DNA of 12,931 bases from the NCBI GenBank assembly GCA_002311865.1, contig DBZV01000174.1, forward strand, positions 1-12,931, read 5' to 3'. The position numbers and the translations under genes are program-made. This DNA comes from Dehalococcoidia bacterium UBA1151 (GTDB lineage: Bacteria; Chloroflexota; Dehalococcoidia; Lucifugimonadales; Lucifugimonadaceae). Positions 6,810 through 12,931 of the stretch are shown here, one piece after another (positions within the stretch are counted from its first letter, which is position 1; each line of letters opens with the position of its first letter). Under the pieces are notes generated by a model. That model saw nothing but the letters and a program-made list of their open reading frames with translations, did not search any database and had not been told where the DNA came from.

Positions 6810-7553
6810 TTAGATCGTCCGCACGCTTCCCCGTACGAATGACGCCTCATCCGACGCCAGCCAGACCATCACGTTGGCAACGCCGTCAGGTGATGCCAGC
6901 GCATTGATCTTCTCTTCAAGCGAGCCCTGTTTTCCTTCGGCGTTATGTACCGCTTCAACCTGGGCGCGCTTGAGCGGCGTGTTGAGCGACCCCGGCAGCA
7001 CGTCGTTCACGCGAATCCCGTGCCGGGCAAGATTACTGTCCAGAACCATCGTCAATCCGTGCGTCCCACCCTTGCTGGAGCCGTATGCGTACGATGATGA
7101 GCCTCCCATTACGCCGGCGCCGGATGAGGTGATGATGATGGTGCCGTCTTCAGCGGCAATCATGTGCCGGGACACGTGCTTGACGACCAGAAATGTGCCC
7201 TTCAAGTTGATGTCCACCACGAAGTCCCAGACGTCGGTTGGAAACTCATCGATACTGACGTTGGCGCCCTGCAGCACGCCCGCCACGTTGATCAGCACAT
7301 CCACTTTGCCACCCAGCCACGACACAGCCTCGTCCACGGCCGATTCAACCTGGGATTCATTCACGATATCGACGTGCCAGTAGCGGCCTTCAGCACCGGA
7401 TCCCTCGATCTCTTGCAGGGTCGTCGCAGCATCGGCATCGTTCACATCAAAGAAGGCGACTTTCCCGCCCTCCTTCGCAGCTCGGAGAGCCGTCGCTCGA
7501 CCGATTCCAGTTGAGCCGCCAGTGAGAATGATTCGCTTGCCTTCAAGCAGCAT
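6810..7553 (-). CDS. Classical short-chain dehydrogenase/reductase
   Basis: This 247-residue SDR has all the classical signatures intact: TGGSTGIG at 11-18, D36 after strand 2 (favouring NAD), VDI at 61-63, NVAG at 89-92, N116, S143/S144 and the catalytic Y157-x-x-x-K161 in AYGSSK, followed by the GIRVNDVLPGSLNTP strand and loop. It should oxidise or reduce a secondary alcohol/ketone, most likely on a sugar or sugar acid given its neighbours, but the substrate is not readable. The C-terminus RGSVRTI is typical of SDRs. The ATG at 7553 is preceded by GGAG with five bases of spacing. It lies 71 bases after the TIM-barrel gene and 113 bases before the hydrolase, with a large hairpin in that second gap, so its transcript may be separated from the hydrolase message. 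Confidence 0.94.
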   Translation of the reverse strand: MLLEGKRIILTGGSTGIGRATALRAAKEGGKVAFFDVNDADAATTLQEIEGSGAEGRYWHVDIVNESQVESAVDEAVSWLGGKVDVLINVAGVLQGANVSIDEFPTDVWDFVVDINLKGTFLVVKHVSRHMIAAEDGTIIITSSGAGVMGGSSSYAYGSSKGGTHGLTMVLDSNLARHGIRVNDVLPGSLNTPLKRAQVEAVHNAEGKQGSLEEKINALASPDGVANVMVWLASDEASFVRGSVRTI

Positions 7554-7588
7554 TGGGTCTCCAGTCGTGTCGAAAATTTATTGTCCAG

Positions 7589-7604
7589 ACGCCCATTTGG
7601 GCGT
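7589..7604. repeat. Short GC-rich hairpin between TIM-barrel and SDR genes
   Basis: ACGCCCA at 7589-7595 and TGGGCGT at 7598-7604 are exact reverse complements, giving a stem of six or seven pairs with a very tight loop. It lies in the 71-base gap downstream of the TIM-barrel gene stop and upstream of the SDR ribosome site. It could cause partial transcription stop or stabilise the message, but no T-run directly follows on the minus strand, so a terminator is unlikely. Confidence 0.35.
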
Positions 7605-7624
7605 GCCACATCTACCGTTTTTAT

Positions 7625-8503
7625 TTACGCACCCGGCGGTTTCGGCTCGTCCCAGACGATGCCTCCGGCATCCGAGTACACCTTGAACTCCTGGATAGCG
7701 TCCGCGTACCTGTCTGCTGGTATGTGCTCGATCAGTACGTGGGCGTCTGGTGCGACTTTCTGCATCTCCACGAGGAAGTAGTCATGCGGTATCAACCCGC
7801 TGCCGATCTCCTCCTCCTCAAAGTGAACTAGCAACTTTGACATCACCTGGAAATCCTTGGCATGCGCACCCCATGTCACATGGCCAAGCAGATCGAAGAA
7901 CTCCTGGAGGAATGGCTTCAAGTCGTACGCCTCATCAAGGCTGGCCACAAAGTTCACCGGATCCTGGTTGAAGCCCAACGATGGCGAGCCGACAGCATCA
8001 ACAAAGTCGCGCATTCGCCGCGCTGAGTAGACCGGGCAGACCACGCCGCCTTCGGTGGCGATCTTCACGCCCTCCTGATCCGCCACAGCGCAGGCCTGCT
8101 TTGCACTATCGACAAGCCGGTCGAAGATGCGCTCTGACCGGTTGTCAGGGTGCGGCTGCCATGCCCCGCCGGGGTTCAGGCTACCGGGACGCAGATAAGT
8201 ATTGGGAGAGCCCAGTTCAGCGGTGAGGCGACACATATCTTGCAGAAACTTGATCGCACCCTTGCGTTCATACTCATCGTCACTAACCAGCGCGCCTCCG
8301 TAGCCACCGTTGGTCTGGCCAATCTCCAGCCCTGCCTCCGCAAACTTGTGTTTGAAAGTCTCCACATCCGCCACCGAGTAATTCGACGGGTCGGAAACAA
8401 CAACATTCAGGACGTTGTAGCCCTCGGCCTTCGCCGCGTTCAAATCACTCTGGGAATACGATAGCCAATCGCCTTTGATCCGCCCTGCTGCGCCAAGTAG
8501 CAC
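7625..8503 (-). CDS. Second sugar phosphate isomerase/epimerase-type TIM-barrel protein
   Basis: This 292-residue cytoplasmic protein has the xylose-isomerase-like TIM-barrel fold. Numbering from the GTG start, the metal ligands appear in the expected order: E151 in KIATEGGV, D181 in GFNQDPVNF, H214 in WGAHAKDFQV and E259 in HVLIEHIPADRY. The HAKD and IEHI motifs are typical of hexulose/inosose-type isomerases and epimerases. It is only distantly similar to the TIM-barrel protein at 2835-3764, so this is not a recent duplication. Start choice: GGAAAGGG lies six bases before a GTG at 8503. An in-frame TTG at 8509 sits directly against that ribosome site, and an ATG at 8505 is out of frame. The gene follows the SRPBCC gene after 51 bases and precedes an SDR, suggesting an isomerase-dehydrogenase pair. 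The exact substrate is unknown. Confidence 0.88.
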   Translation of the reverse strand: MLLGAAGRIKGDWLSYSQSDLNAAKAEGYNVLNVVVSDPSNYSVADVETFKHKFAEAGLEIGQTNGGYGGALVSDDEYERKGAIKFLQDMCRLTAELGSPNTYLRPGSLNPGGAWQPHPDNRSERIFDRLVDSAKQACAVADQEGVKIATEGGVVCPVYSARRMRDFVDAVGSPSLGFNQDPVNFVASLDEAYDLKPFLQEFFDLLGHVTWGAHAKDFQVMSKLLVHFEEEEIGSGLIPHDYFLVEMQKVAPDAHVLIEHIPADRYADAIQEFKVYSDAGGIVWDEPKPPGA

Positions 8504-8554
8504 ATTCAACCCTTTCCGCTGTTCAAAAATGAAGCGGTTGCAGGATACAGCAGG

Positions 8555-9097
8555 TCACATACCCATTCGGGATCTTTCGCTGGCTAAGGACCGTTCAATT
8601 CGCTCTGACACCGTGCGCGTTCTGCCTCCGCCGCCTTTGTTCGACCGCCCTCGTTCGTGCTGGCTTTCAATTCGGGTCTTCAGCACACCCAGCCAGACCT
8701 CAGTCCAGTGCGTGGCGGCTTTGCGAACGAGAGGTTTGAGTGCGCGTGCAGTCGGGCCTTCCAAAATCATGGTGGAACTGAGCAAGGTCGATCGGAAGTT
8801 GCCATCCAACCTGAACTCCTGCTGCGCTTTCAAGCCCCAGCTGGTGCCCCGCCATGCCCACCGCCTGGCAGAGACGATTTCCACAATCTCACAACGAACA
8901 CCAAGTAGTTTCTTGCGCCACTTGAATCGGGCGCCAACGGCCTCATCATCGATCAGCCACGAGCTCGAAACCTCGGGATGCCAGTCCACCCAAAGATCCA
9001 CGCGCCTAATCCACTGCCATATCACCTCGGGCGGAGAGAAGATTTCTATCTTCCTCTCCACTACGATCGGCGCGTTTCTGTTTATGGTTACTCTCAT
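8555..9097 (-). CDS. SRPBCC (START-like/polyketide cyclase) domain protein
   Basis: The 180-residue product has an SRPBCC-type ligand-binding fold at about residues 11-145: an opening strand VVERKIEIFSPPEVIWQWI, then VDLWVDWHPEV, the middle FKWRKKLLGVRCEIVEI and the long C-terminal helix HWTEVWLGVLKTRIE. This fold binds hydrophobic ligands and includes cyclases, dehydratases and co-chaperones; no catalytic residues can be named. After the domain comes a basic, Gly/Arg/Ser-rich tail (residues 147-180, with SNKGGGGRTRT) that is probably disordered and is unusual for the family. The ATG at 9097 lacks a good ribosome site. It is the first gene of the five-gene minus-strand run, and a second SRPBCC gene lies on the opposite strand at 10134-10583. 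Confidence 0.82.
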   Translation of the reverse strand: MRVTINRNAPIVVERKIEIFSPPEVIWQWIRRVDLWVDWHPEVSSSWLIDDEAVGARFKWRKKLLGVRCEIVEIVSARRWAWRGTSWGLKAQQEFRLDGNFRSTLLSSTMILEGPTARALKPLVRKAATHWTEVWLGVLKTRIESQHERGRSNKGGGGRTRTVSERIERSLASERSRMGM

Positions 9098-9283
9098 CGA
9101 CAGGATGTCTATCCGCTGTTCACATCAAGATTCGTTTTGAGGGTATGCGTGAGCCTCGCGCTCGTCAAATAAACGATGATCCAACCAACAAGGACTCCAC
9201 AAGCCCCCAAAAGATAAGATGCAGCGTCTTCGATATCAATTCTTAAAGCCGCAAATTCGGACAGAAAGAAATTAGCGCTGAAC
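9098..9283. promoter_or_regulatory. Divergent intergenic region, presumed to hold promoters for both flanking units
   Basis: This 186-base gap lies between the minus-strand SRPBCC gene and the plus-strand methyltransferase gene, so both units must be transcribed from in or near it. It is more AT-rich than its surroundings, especially 9205-9280. A TAAGAT at 9215-9220 could be a -10 box for the plus strand, but no good -35 partner is present. I see no convincing operator palindrome or terminator. The only other structure is the weak minus-strand open frame listed separately. Confidence 0.4.
9109..9210 (-). CDS. Possible tiny membrane peptide upstream of the SRPBCC gene
   Basis: On the minus strand one frame is open from about 9285 down to a TAG at 9109-9111, only 11 bases before the SRPBCC start. 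From the first usable start, a TTG at 9210, it encodes 33 residues, with a hydrophobic stretch LGACGVLVGWIIVYLTS followed by a polar, partly basic tail. This looks like one transmembrane helix with a short cytoplasmic end. Against it: there is no ATG or GTG, no ribosome site before the TTG, and an open frame of ~58 codons can arise by chance. I recognise no family. It may equally be plain intergenic DNA. Confidence 0.15.
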   Translation of the reverse strand: MGACGVLVGWIIVYLTSARLTHTLKTNLDVNSG

Positions 9284-10129
9284 GTGACTGAACCCTACCC
9301 GGTCACCCAGGAATCGAAACTCTGGAATGAGCGCGCAGTGGCGTCCTCTGATCAATCACGACGCGCGCTTGAAAAATCGCAGATCGAAGACTCCTGGAAT
9401 CAACTCTCAGCCCGATTCGCTCCGGTCGCTGAAGGTGAGCCGGAAGATCCTATGATCACGCTCATGAGGCCATGGCTGGGGCCTGACGATAGAGTCCTGG
9501 ATGTTGGCTGTGGCGCGGGGAGGCTCACCGTTCCACTGGCCGGGGTCTGCCGGTCCATCATCGGAGTCGACTCATCGTCGACGATGCTGAATCTGCTCTC
9601 AGAGCAAGTCCGAGATCGGCAGATCTCAAATGTTCGGATAGATGAATCAACGTGGGAGGATTGGCCCGAGGAGAGTGCCGATGTTGTGCTGATGTCACAC
9701 CTTCTCTACTCCGTCCATCCCATCGAAGAATTTCTGGAAAAGGCGCACCGGGTTGCGGGCCGCCGAATCATCGTCATGCTGAGCACCGCGCAACCTGTCG
9801 CGTTTTTCCATCCACTGTGGGAGGCGGTACACGGTGAGCCTCGGATTGAGCCGACAGGCGCCAATGAACTGAGATCGGTGCTTGAATCGTGGGGAATTGC
9901 GGTTGATGTCAGGGCAATGGAAGCCGTCCCAGCGCGTTCATTCCCGGATGCTCCCACCGCACTCAGGCGCGCCGCTGACCGGCTCAACGTCAGCGAGAAC
10001 AGCCCTGAATACAACAGACTTCGTGTTGCCGTTGATGAGTCGTTGATTGGGACGAGCGATGGCAAGCTCAGATTCAGTTGGAAATTCGAATCTGTGCCCT
10101 ATCTGTTCTCCTGGCGGATCGATACCTAA
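9284..10129 (+). CDS. Class I SAM-dependent methyltransferase
   Basis: This 281-residue protein carries the Rossmann-like SAM-binding core. Motif I is VLDVGCGAGRLT (71-82). The acidic residue contacting the ribose is D96 in SIIGVDSSSTML. The motif II region is SADVVLMSHLLYSV (131-144), and the strand 5 region is RIIVMLSTAQPV. The first ~55 residues are a polar helical cap (SQIEDSWNQLSARFAP). The C-terminal ~110 residues probably form the acceptor-binding part; the FSWKFESVPYLFSWRIDT ending is distinctive, but I do not recognise the substrate class. The GTG at 9284 is the first start in frame and has a weak upstream purine stretch (AGAAAGAA, rather far away), so the start is uncertain. The SRPBCC gene 10134-10583 begins four bases after the stop, indicating one transcription unit. 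Confidence 0.85.
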   Translation: MTEPYPVTQESKLWNERAVASSDQSRRALEKSQIEDSWNQLSARFAPVAEGEPEDPMITLMRPWLGPDDRVLDVGCGAGRLTVPLAGVCRSIIGVDSSSTMLNLLSEQVRDRQISNVRIDESTWEDWPEESADVVLMSHLLYSVHPIEEFLEKAHRVAGRRIIVMLSTAQPVAFFHPLWEAVHGEPRIEPTGANELRSVLESWGIAVDVRAMEAVPARSFPDAPTALRRAADRLNVSENSPEYNRLRVAVDESLIGTSDGKLRFSWKFESVPYLFSWRIDT

Positions 10130-10133
10130 TCCG

Positions 10134-10583
10134 ATGTTCTTGAACCGGTTCAGCATGTCCTCAACGATTCTCGTGGACGCGCCGATGGAGCGTGTGTGGG
10201 AACTGCTCACAGATGCCGCCCGCTGGCCAGAATGGTGCGATGTCTGCGTTCACGTCGAAGTCGTACCAACGGTGTGGACACCCGGAAATGACCTCGCATT
10301 CAAACTCCGTATGGCCAGAGTAGCCGTGCCATTTCGAGTCACCCTTACGGACGTATCGCCCGAGCAGCACGTCGAGTGGGAGTCTACGAAGTTCACCATC
10401 GCTGCCACCCGCCGAATCTCACTCCTGCCGACTGTGACCGGAACCGAAATAACCGACGCGAAACTCTTCCACAGTCCGCTCCTGCCGATTCGCCTCGGCT
10501 ACCCGCGCTTCCTCATCCGCAGAATGACAGATAGCTGGCTGACAGACCTGAAGCGCGAGGCGGAAGGCACCGCTTCAGCTTGA
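10134..10583 (+). CDS. Second SRPBCC domain protein
   Basis: The ~149-residue product shows an SRPBCC start typical of polyketide-cyclase/dehydrase-like proteins: STILVDAPMERVWELLTDAARWPEWCD. Next come a strand with DLAFKLRMARVAVPFRVTLTDVSPEQHVEW, a late strand TVTGTEITDAKLFHSPL and the closing helix TDSWLTDLKREAE. It should bind a small hydrophobic ligand; catalysis cannot be inferred. Two starts are possible, ATG at 10134 and ATG at 10155; neither has a clear ribosome site. The first is chosen because it lies four bases past the methyltransferase stop, suggesting coupling, but the second gives the more typical N-terminus (MSSTILVDAP). It ends 24 bases from the convergent sulfatase gene. Similarity to the first SRPBCC protein at 8555-9097 looks limited to the fold. 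Confidence 0.82.
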   Translation: MFLNRFSMSSTILVDAPMERVWELLTDAARWPEWCDVCVHVEVVPTVWTPGNDLAFKLRMARVAVPFRVTLTDVSPEQHVEWESTKFTIAATRRISLLPTVTGTEITDAKLFHSPLLPIRLGYPRFLIRRMTDSWLTDLKREAEGTASA

Positions 10584-10607
10584 GTGAGAAGCAACTGACC
10601 GGATGGA

Positions 10608-12080
10608 TCAATGGACATCCTGGACTGGCGCCGGAAATTCACGGCGCCAACCTTCGCGGCCGAACGAAGGGTCTTGTGACATATTTCCTGAATCTACGAG
10701 GCGGTCGAACATTGAGAGCCGCATTTCATTCATCAAATAGATGCTCAACTCCGTATCTAATCGGCGCAATGTTGCAGCTTGACTCGGATCAGCAATGAGG
10801 TTAGTTTGCTCCAGAGGATCGTCAATAAGGTCGAAAAGCACACTTTCTCCGGTCCGGTACTTCGTTAGCTTCCACGTCCCGTCATATACCATCCATCCAT
10901 CGGCCAGGAGGCCAAAAATCCGATCCCGCGGCTCATCTGTCGATACCGGCAATCCGGGCAACGTCTTTGCATCCATGTTAGATGGTCGGTCTATGCCGGC
11001 GAACGCAAGCAGCGTAGCAGTAACGTCACGTAGCTCCACAAGTTCATGGGATGTCGCGGACTCCAGGCCGGGTACCCGGACAATCATCGGAATCCGCATG
11101 CAGGTCTCGAAGAAGGACCCTTTTCCCGCGAGGTTATGATCGCCTAAGTAGTCGGCGTGGTCCGAGGCGAACACGATGATCGTGTTGTCGAGAAGAGCTT
11201 CAACATGTAGCGACTCGACAATCTGGCCCACTTCATAGTCGATGCCTTTGACCAGTGCGGCGTAGTGGGCTCGCATCTTCTTCTTGTGCCCCTCAGTGAA
11301 TTCCGTGTAATCGACGCCGTTCCAGCCGCCTCTGAGGGAGTCGATCTGCTTCTGGCGCAGTTTCGGTGTGTCGCCAACTGCTTCTGGAACCGAGCCGGGC
11401 ATATCTTCCGAATCGTATTTTTCTGGAAAGTCCGCCGCGGGATCGTAGGGATTGTGGGGGCCGGGAAATCCAACCATCATGGCGAATGGGCCATCACCGC
11501 CAAAGTTACGAATAAAGTTGCATGCTGCGCGGCCAACAAATCGATCCCAGGAGTGCTCCCACGGATGAGCGTGAGTGATAGCGCCACGATTCTCGAAATA
11601 TCCCTCGTGCTCATTTCCGTGCAACTTTCTGAGGCCACGCTGACGGAGATAGTGGGAATAGTCATCCTGGACATGCAGCCAGACCTTATCCTCACAGGTC
11701 ACCCGGTGTTGAAACCCGTGAGACGCATCCCAAGGATAAAAATGCATCTTGCCGATCGCGGCAGTGTAGTAGCCCGCGTCGGAGAGGAGTTGCGGCCACG
11801 TGCGAATACCGGCCGCAGCGTAGTCGGAGCGAATACGATGCAAGTTGTCGGTGACACCATTGCGTACAGCGTTCATGCCGGTCAGCAGCGCTGTTCTGGC
11901 GGGGACGCAAATGGGCGAGGCCGAATACGCCCTGTCATAGCGAACGCCTTCGCCGGCGAGACTATCGATATTGGGAGTATCGATAAATGAAGCGCCGTAC
12001 GTGCTCAGGAAATCTGGCCGCAACTGATCGGGGAGTAGGAAGATGATGTTGCGTCGGCGATTCGGGGATGTAGCGCTCAT
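10608..12080 (-). CDS. Type I (formylglycine-dependent) sulfatase
   Basis: This 490-residue enzyme belongs to the alkaline phosphatase-like sulfatase family, which hydrolyses sulfate esters using a formylglycine made from cysteine. The signature SASPICVPARTALLTG gives C58, P60 and R62 as the modified cysteine and its motif. Other active-site residues are D18/Q19 in LLPDQLRPD, K111/H113 in IGKMHF, H209 in GFPGPHNPYDP, D307/H308 in FASDHADYLGDH and K320 in LAGKGSFFE. No signal peptide is seen, so it probably acts in the cytoplasm on an imported sulfated compound. Maturation needs a formylglycine-generating enzyme, not encoded here. Related phosphonate monoester hydrolases share the CxPxR motif and cannot be fully excluded. 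The ATG overlaps the stop of the upstream dehydratase gene by one base (TAATG), so translation is coupled. Length and C-terminus (sulfatase-like ...VLFDLIDDPLEQTNL) are normal. Confidence 0.94.
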   Translation of the reverse strand: MSATSPNRRRNIIFLLPDQLRPDFLSTYGASFIDTPNIDSLAGEGVRYDRAYSASPICVPARTALLTGMNAVRNGVTDNLHRIRSDYAAAGIRTWPQLLSDAGYYTAAIGKMHFYPWDASHGFQHRVTCEDKVWLHVQDDYSHYLRQRGLRKLHGNEHEGYFENRGAITHAHPWEHSWDRFVGRAACNFIRNFGGDGPFAMMVGFPGPHNPYDPAADFPEKYDSEDMPGSVPEAVGDTPKLRQKQIDSLRGGWNGVDYTEFTEGHKKKMRAHYAALVKGIDYEVGQIVESLHVEALLDNTIIVFASDHADYLGDHNLAGKGSFFETCMRIPMIVRVPGLESATSHELVELRDVTATLLAFAGIDRPSNMDAKTLPGLPVSTDEPRDRIFGLLADGWMVYDGTWKLTKYRTGESVLFDLIDDPLEQTNLIADPSQAATLRRLDTELSIYLMNEMRLSMFDRLVDSGNMSQDPSFGREGWRREFPAPVQDVH

Positions 12081-12931
12081 TAGCCCGCGAAACCCTCAAT
12101 AGCAAAACGCTTCAGCGCATCAGGAAGAAGATTCACGCCAAGACCCGGCCGATCAGACACATACAAGTCGCCATCTCGAATATCCAGCGGTTCGTCAATG
12201 AATTTATTGAAGTCGCTGAGATCATGCCGCGACGTTTCCAACTTGTAGAAGTTCGGGGTCGACATCATCACCTGAGCGGCGGCCATGGCGTTGATTGGGC
12301 CACTCGCACCGTGTGGAGAAACAGGTATGTAGTAGGACTCGGCCAGGGTGGATATCTTCTTGAGCTCGGAGATTCCACCGGTCCAAGTGATGTCCGGCAT
12401 GATGAAGTCTGCCAGTCCTTTCTCGAATATTTCGATGAACTCCCACCGCGTGAATATGCGTTCGCCCACCGATATCTTGGTGTTGATTTTATCGCGAACT
12501 TGCTGGAGGGCGTGGTTGCTTTCGACGGGCACTGGCTCTTCAAACCAGAAGATGTTCGACTCCTCAAGACCGCGGCAGAGATCGATCGCAGTTGGGACGT
12601 TGTACTTGCCGTGCGCGTCGATAAGCAATTCGATACTCGGGCCAACCGCTTCACGAACAGCAGCCGTCATTGCCCACGCGTCTTCCATACCTTTTCGGCT
12701 TATCTGCCCATCAATGTAGTGGGCAGGGCCTTCAGGTATCGAGATCATCATTGGGTCTATTTTTAGAGCTCGATGCCCTGATTCAACGACCTCTACTGCA
12801 TCCGCCGCCGCTCGCACGGTGTCAGAGGTTCGAGGCGGGTGGGTATAGAGGCCGATTTTGTCTCGTACCGGGCCTCCGAGCAGCATGTGGACGGGTTGAT
12901 CAAGTACCTTGCCGCGGATGTCCCAGAGCGC
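12080..12931 (-). CDS. Enolase-superfamily acid-sugar dehydratase, DgoD-like (5' end outside window)
   Basis: This is a partial gene: the frame stays open to the window edge, entering as ALWDIRGKVLDQPVH, so about 100 or more N-terminal residues are missing. The visible 283 residues are the catalytic barrel of the mandelate racemase/muconate lactonizing group. Numbering from the window edge, the residues are D105 and H107 (LLIDAHGKYN), E131 (FWFEEPV), E157 (SVGERIFTRWEF), D180 (IMPDITWTGG), H207 (VSPHGASGP) and E232 (FYKLETSR). The spacings 26, 26, 50 and 25 between D105, E131, E157, H207 and E232 equal those I recall for E. coli D-galactonate dehydratase (D183, E209, E235, H285, E310), with D180 matching D258. 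It should dehydrate an aldonic acid such as galactonate, gluconate or mannonate to a 2-keto-3-deoxy acid; which one is not resolvable. The sulfatase start overlaps its stop. Confidence 0.9.
   Translation of the reverse strand, partial: ALWDIRGKVLDQPVHMLLGGPVRDKIGLYTHPPRTSDTVRAAADAVEVVESGHRALKIDPMMISIPEGPAHYIDGQISRKGMEDAWAMTAAVREAVGPSIELLIDAHGKYNVPTAIDLCRGLEESNIFWFEEPVPVESNHALQQVRDKINTKISVGERIFTRWEFIEIFEKGLADFIMPDITWTGGISELKKISTLAESYYIPVSPHGASGPINAMAAAQVMMSTPNFYKLETSRHDLSDFNKFIDEPLDIRDGDLYVSDRPGLGVNLLPDALKRFAIEGFAG

Noticed and set aside
2835..8503. The two TIM-barrel genes as a recent duplication
   Set aside because: The proteins share the fold and the order of metal ligands but little else; motif contexts (HCKN versus HAKD, IEGGR versus IEHIP) and lengths differ.
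8507..8509. TTG start for the second TIM-barrel protein
   Set aside because: It sits directly against the GGAAAGGG ribosome site with almost no spacing; the in-frame GTG at 8503 has six bases of spacing.
8475..9140. Plus-strand open frame (221 codons) over the SRPBCC gene
   Set aside because: The minus-strand product has a clear SRPBCC fold pattern, whereas the plus-strand translation is low in structure and Ser/Arg-rich.
11265..11990. Plus-strand open frame (241 codons) antisense to the sulfatase
   Set aside because: The sulfatase motifs on the minus strand run through the whole region; the antisense product has no recognisable domain.
12224..12766. Plus-strand open frame (180 codons) antisense to the dehydratase
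   Set aside because: All catalytic residues of the dehydratase lie on the minus strand in this stretch; the plus-strand frame is a shadow.
1..12931. Defence system, CRISPR array, prophage or toxin-antitoxin module
   Set aside because: No regularly spaced repeats, Cas, restriction, integrase, phage structural or toxin-antitoxin proteins were recognised on either strand. The only nuclease genes are the housekeeping exonuclease VII subunits.

Overview
This window looks like chromosomal DNA from an uncultured, moderately GC-rich, free-living bacterium. The evidence is the dense packing, small gaps, SRPBCC/SDR/TIM-barrel/sulfatase/enolase-superfamily content, and an unremarkable housekeeping xseA-xseB pair. 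This mix is reminiscent of heterotrophic marine or soil lineages such as SAR202-type Chloroflexota. That assignment is only an impression from gene content; no marker in the window settles it. There are no rRNA, tRNA, CRISPR, IS or phage genes, and no gene-free stretch longer than 300 bases (the largest, 9098-9283, is 186 bases).

Region 1 (1-2737, + strand) is a housekeeping block. It holds xseA and xseB (the two subunits of exodeoxyribonuclease VII), followed by a GART-fold formyltransferase-like protein. The third gene starts at a GTG just after the xseB stop, behind a strong Shine-Dalgarno sequence, and carries an unusual arginine/proline-rich N-terminal extension of about 100 residues. 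A plausible promoter upstream of xseA would place the transcript start almost on the ATG.

Region 2 (2835-9097) is a catabolic-looking region. A TIM-barrel sugar isomerase/epimerase on + (2835-3764) converges on a five-gene minus-strand run, read from right to left: SRPBCC protein (9097-8555), second TIM-barrel isomerase/epimerase (8503-7625), classical SDR (7553-6810), a large Abhydrolase_10-type alpha/beta hydrolase (6696-4714) and a second SDR (4695-3859). A perfect 21-bp inverted repeat sits between the first SDR and the hydrolase, ending a few bases upstream of the hydrolase's ribosome binding site. A 13-bp stem with one bulge separates the convergent ends at 3765-3858.

Region 3 (9098-10583) is a short intergenic region flanked by divergent genes. 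To the right, on +, are a SAM-dependent methyltransferase and a second SRPBCC protein.

Region 4 (10608-12931, - strand) holds a DgoD-like acid-sugar dehydratase of the enolase superfamily (5' end outside the window) and a Cys-type sulfatase. The two are joined by a TAATG stop/start overlap.

Taken together, regions 2 and 4 read as modules for oxidising, isomerising, dehydrating, hydrolysing and desulfating a sugar-like or polyhydroxylated carbon source. The exact substrate cannot be read from sequence. No transporter or regulator is visible in the window.
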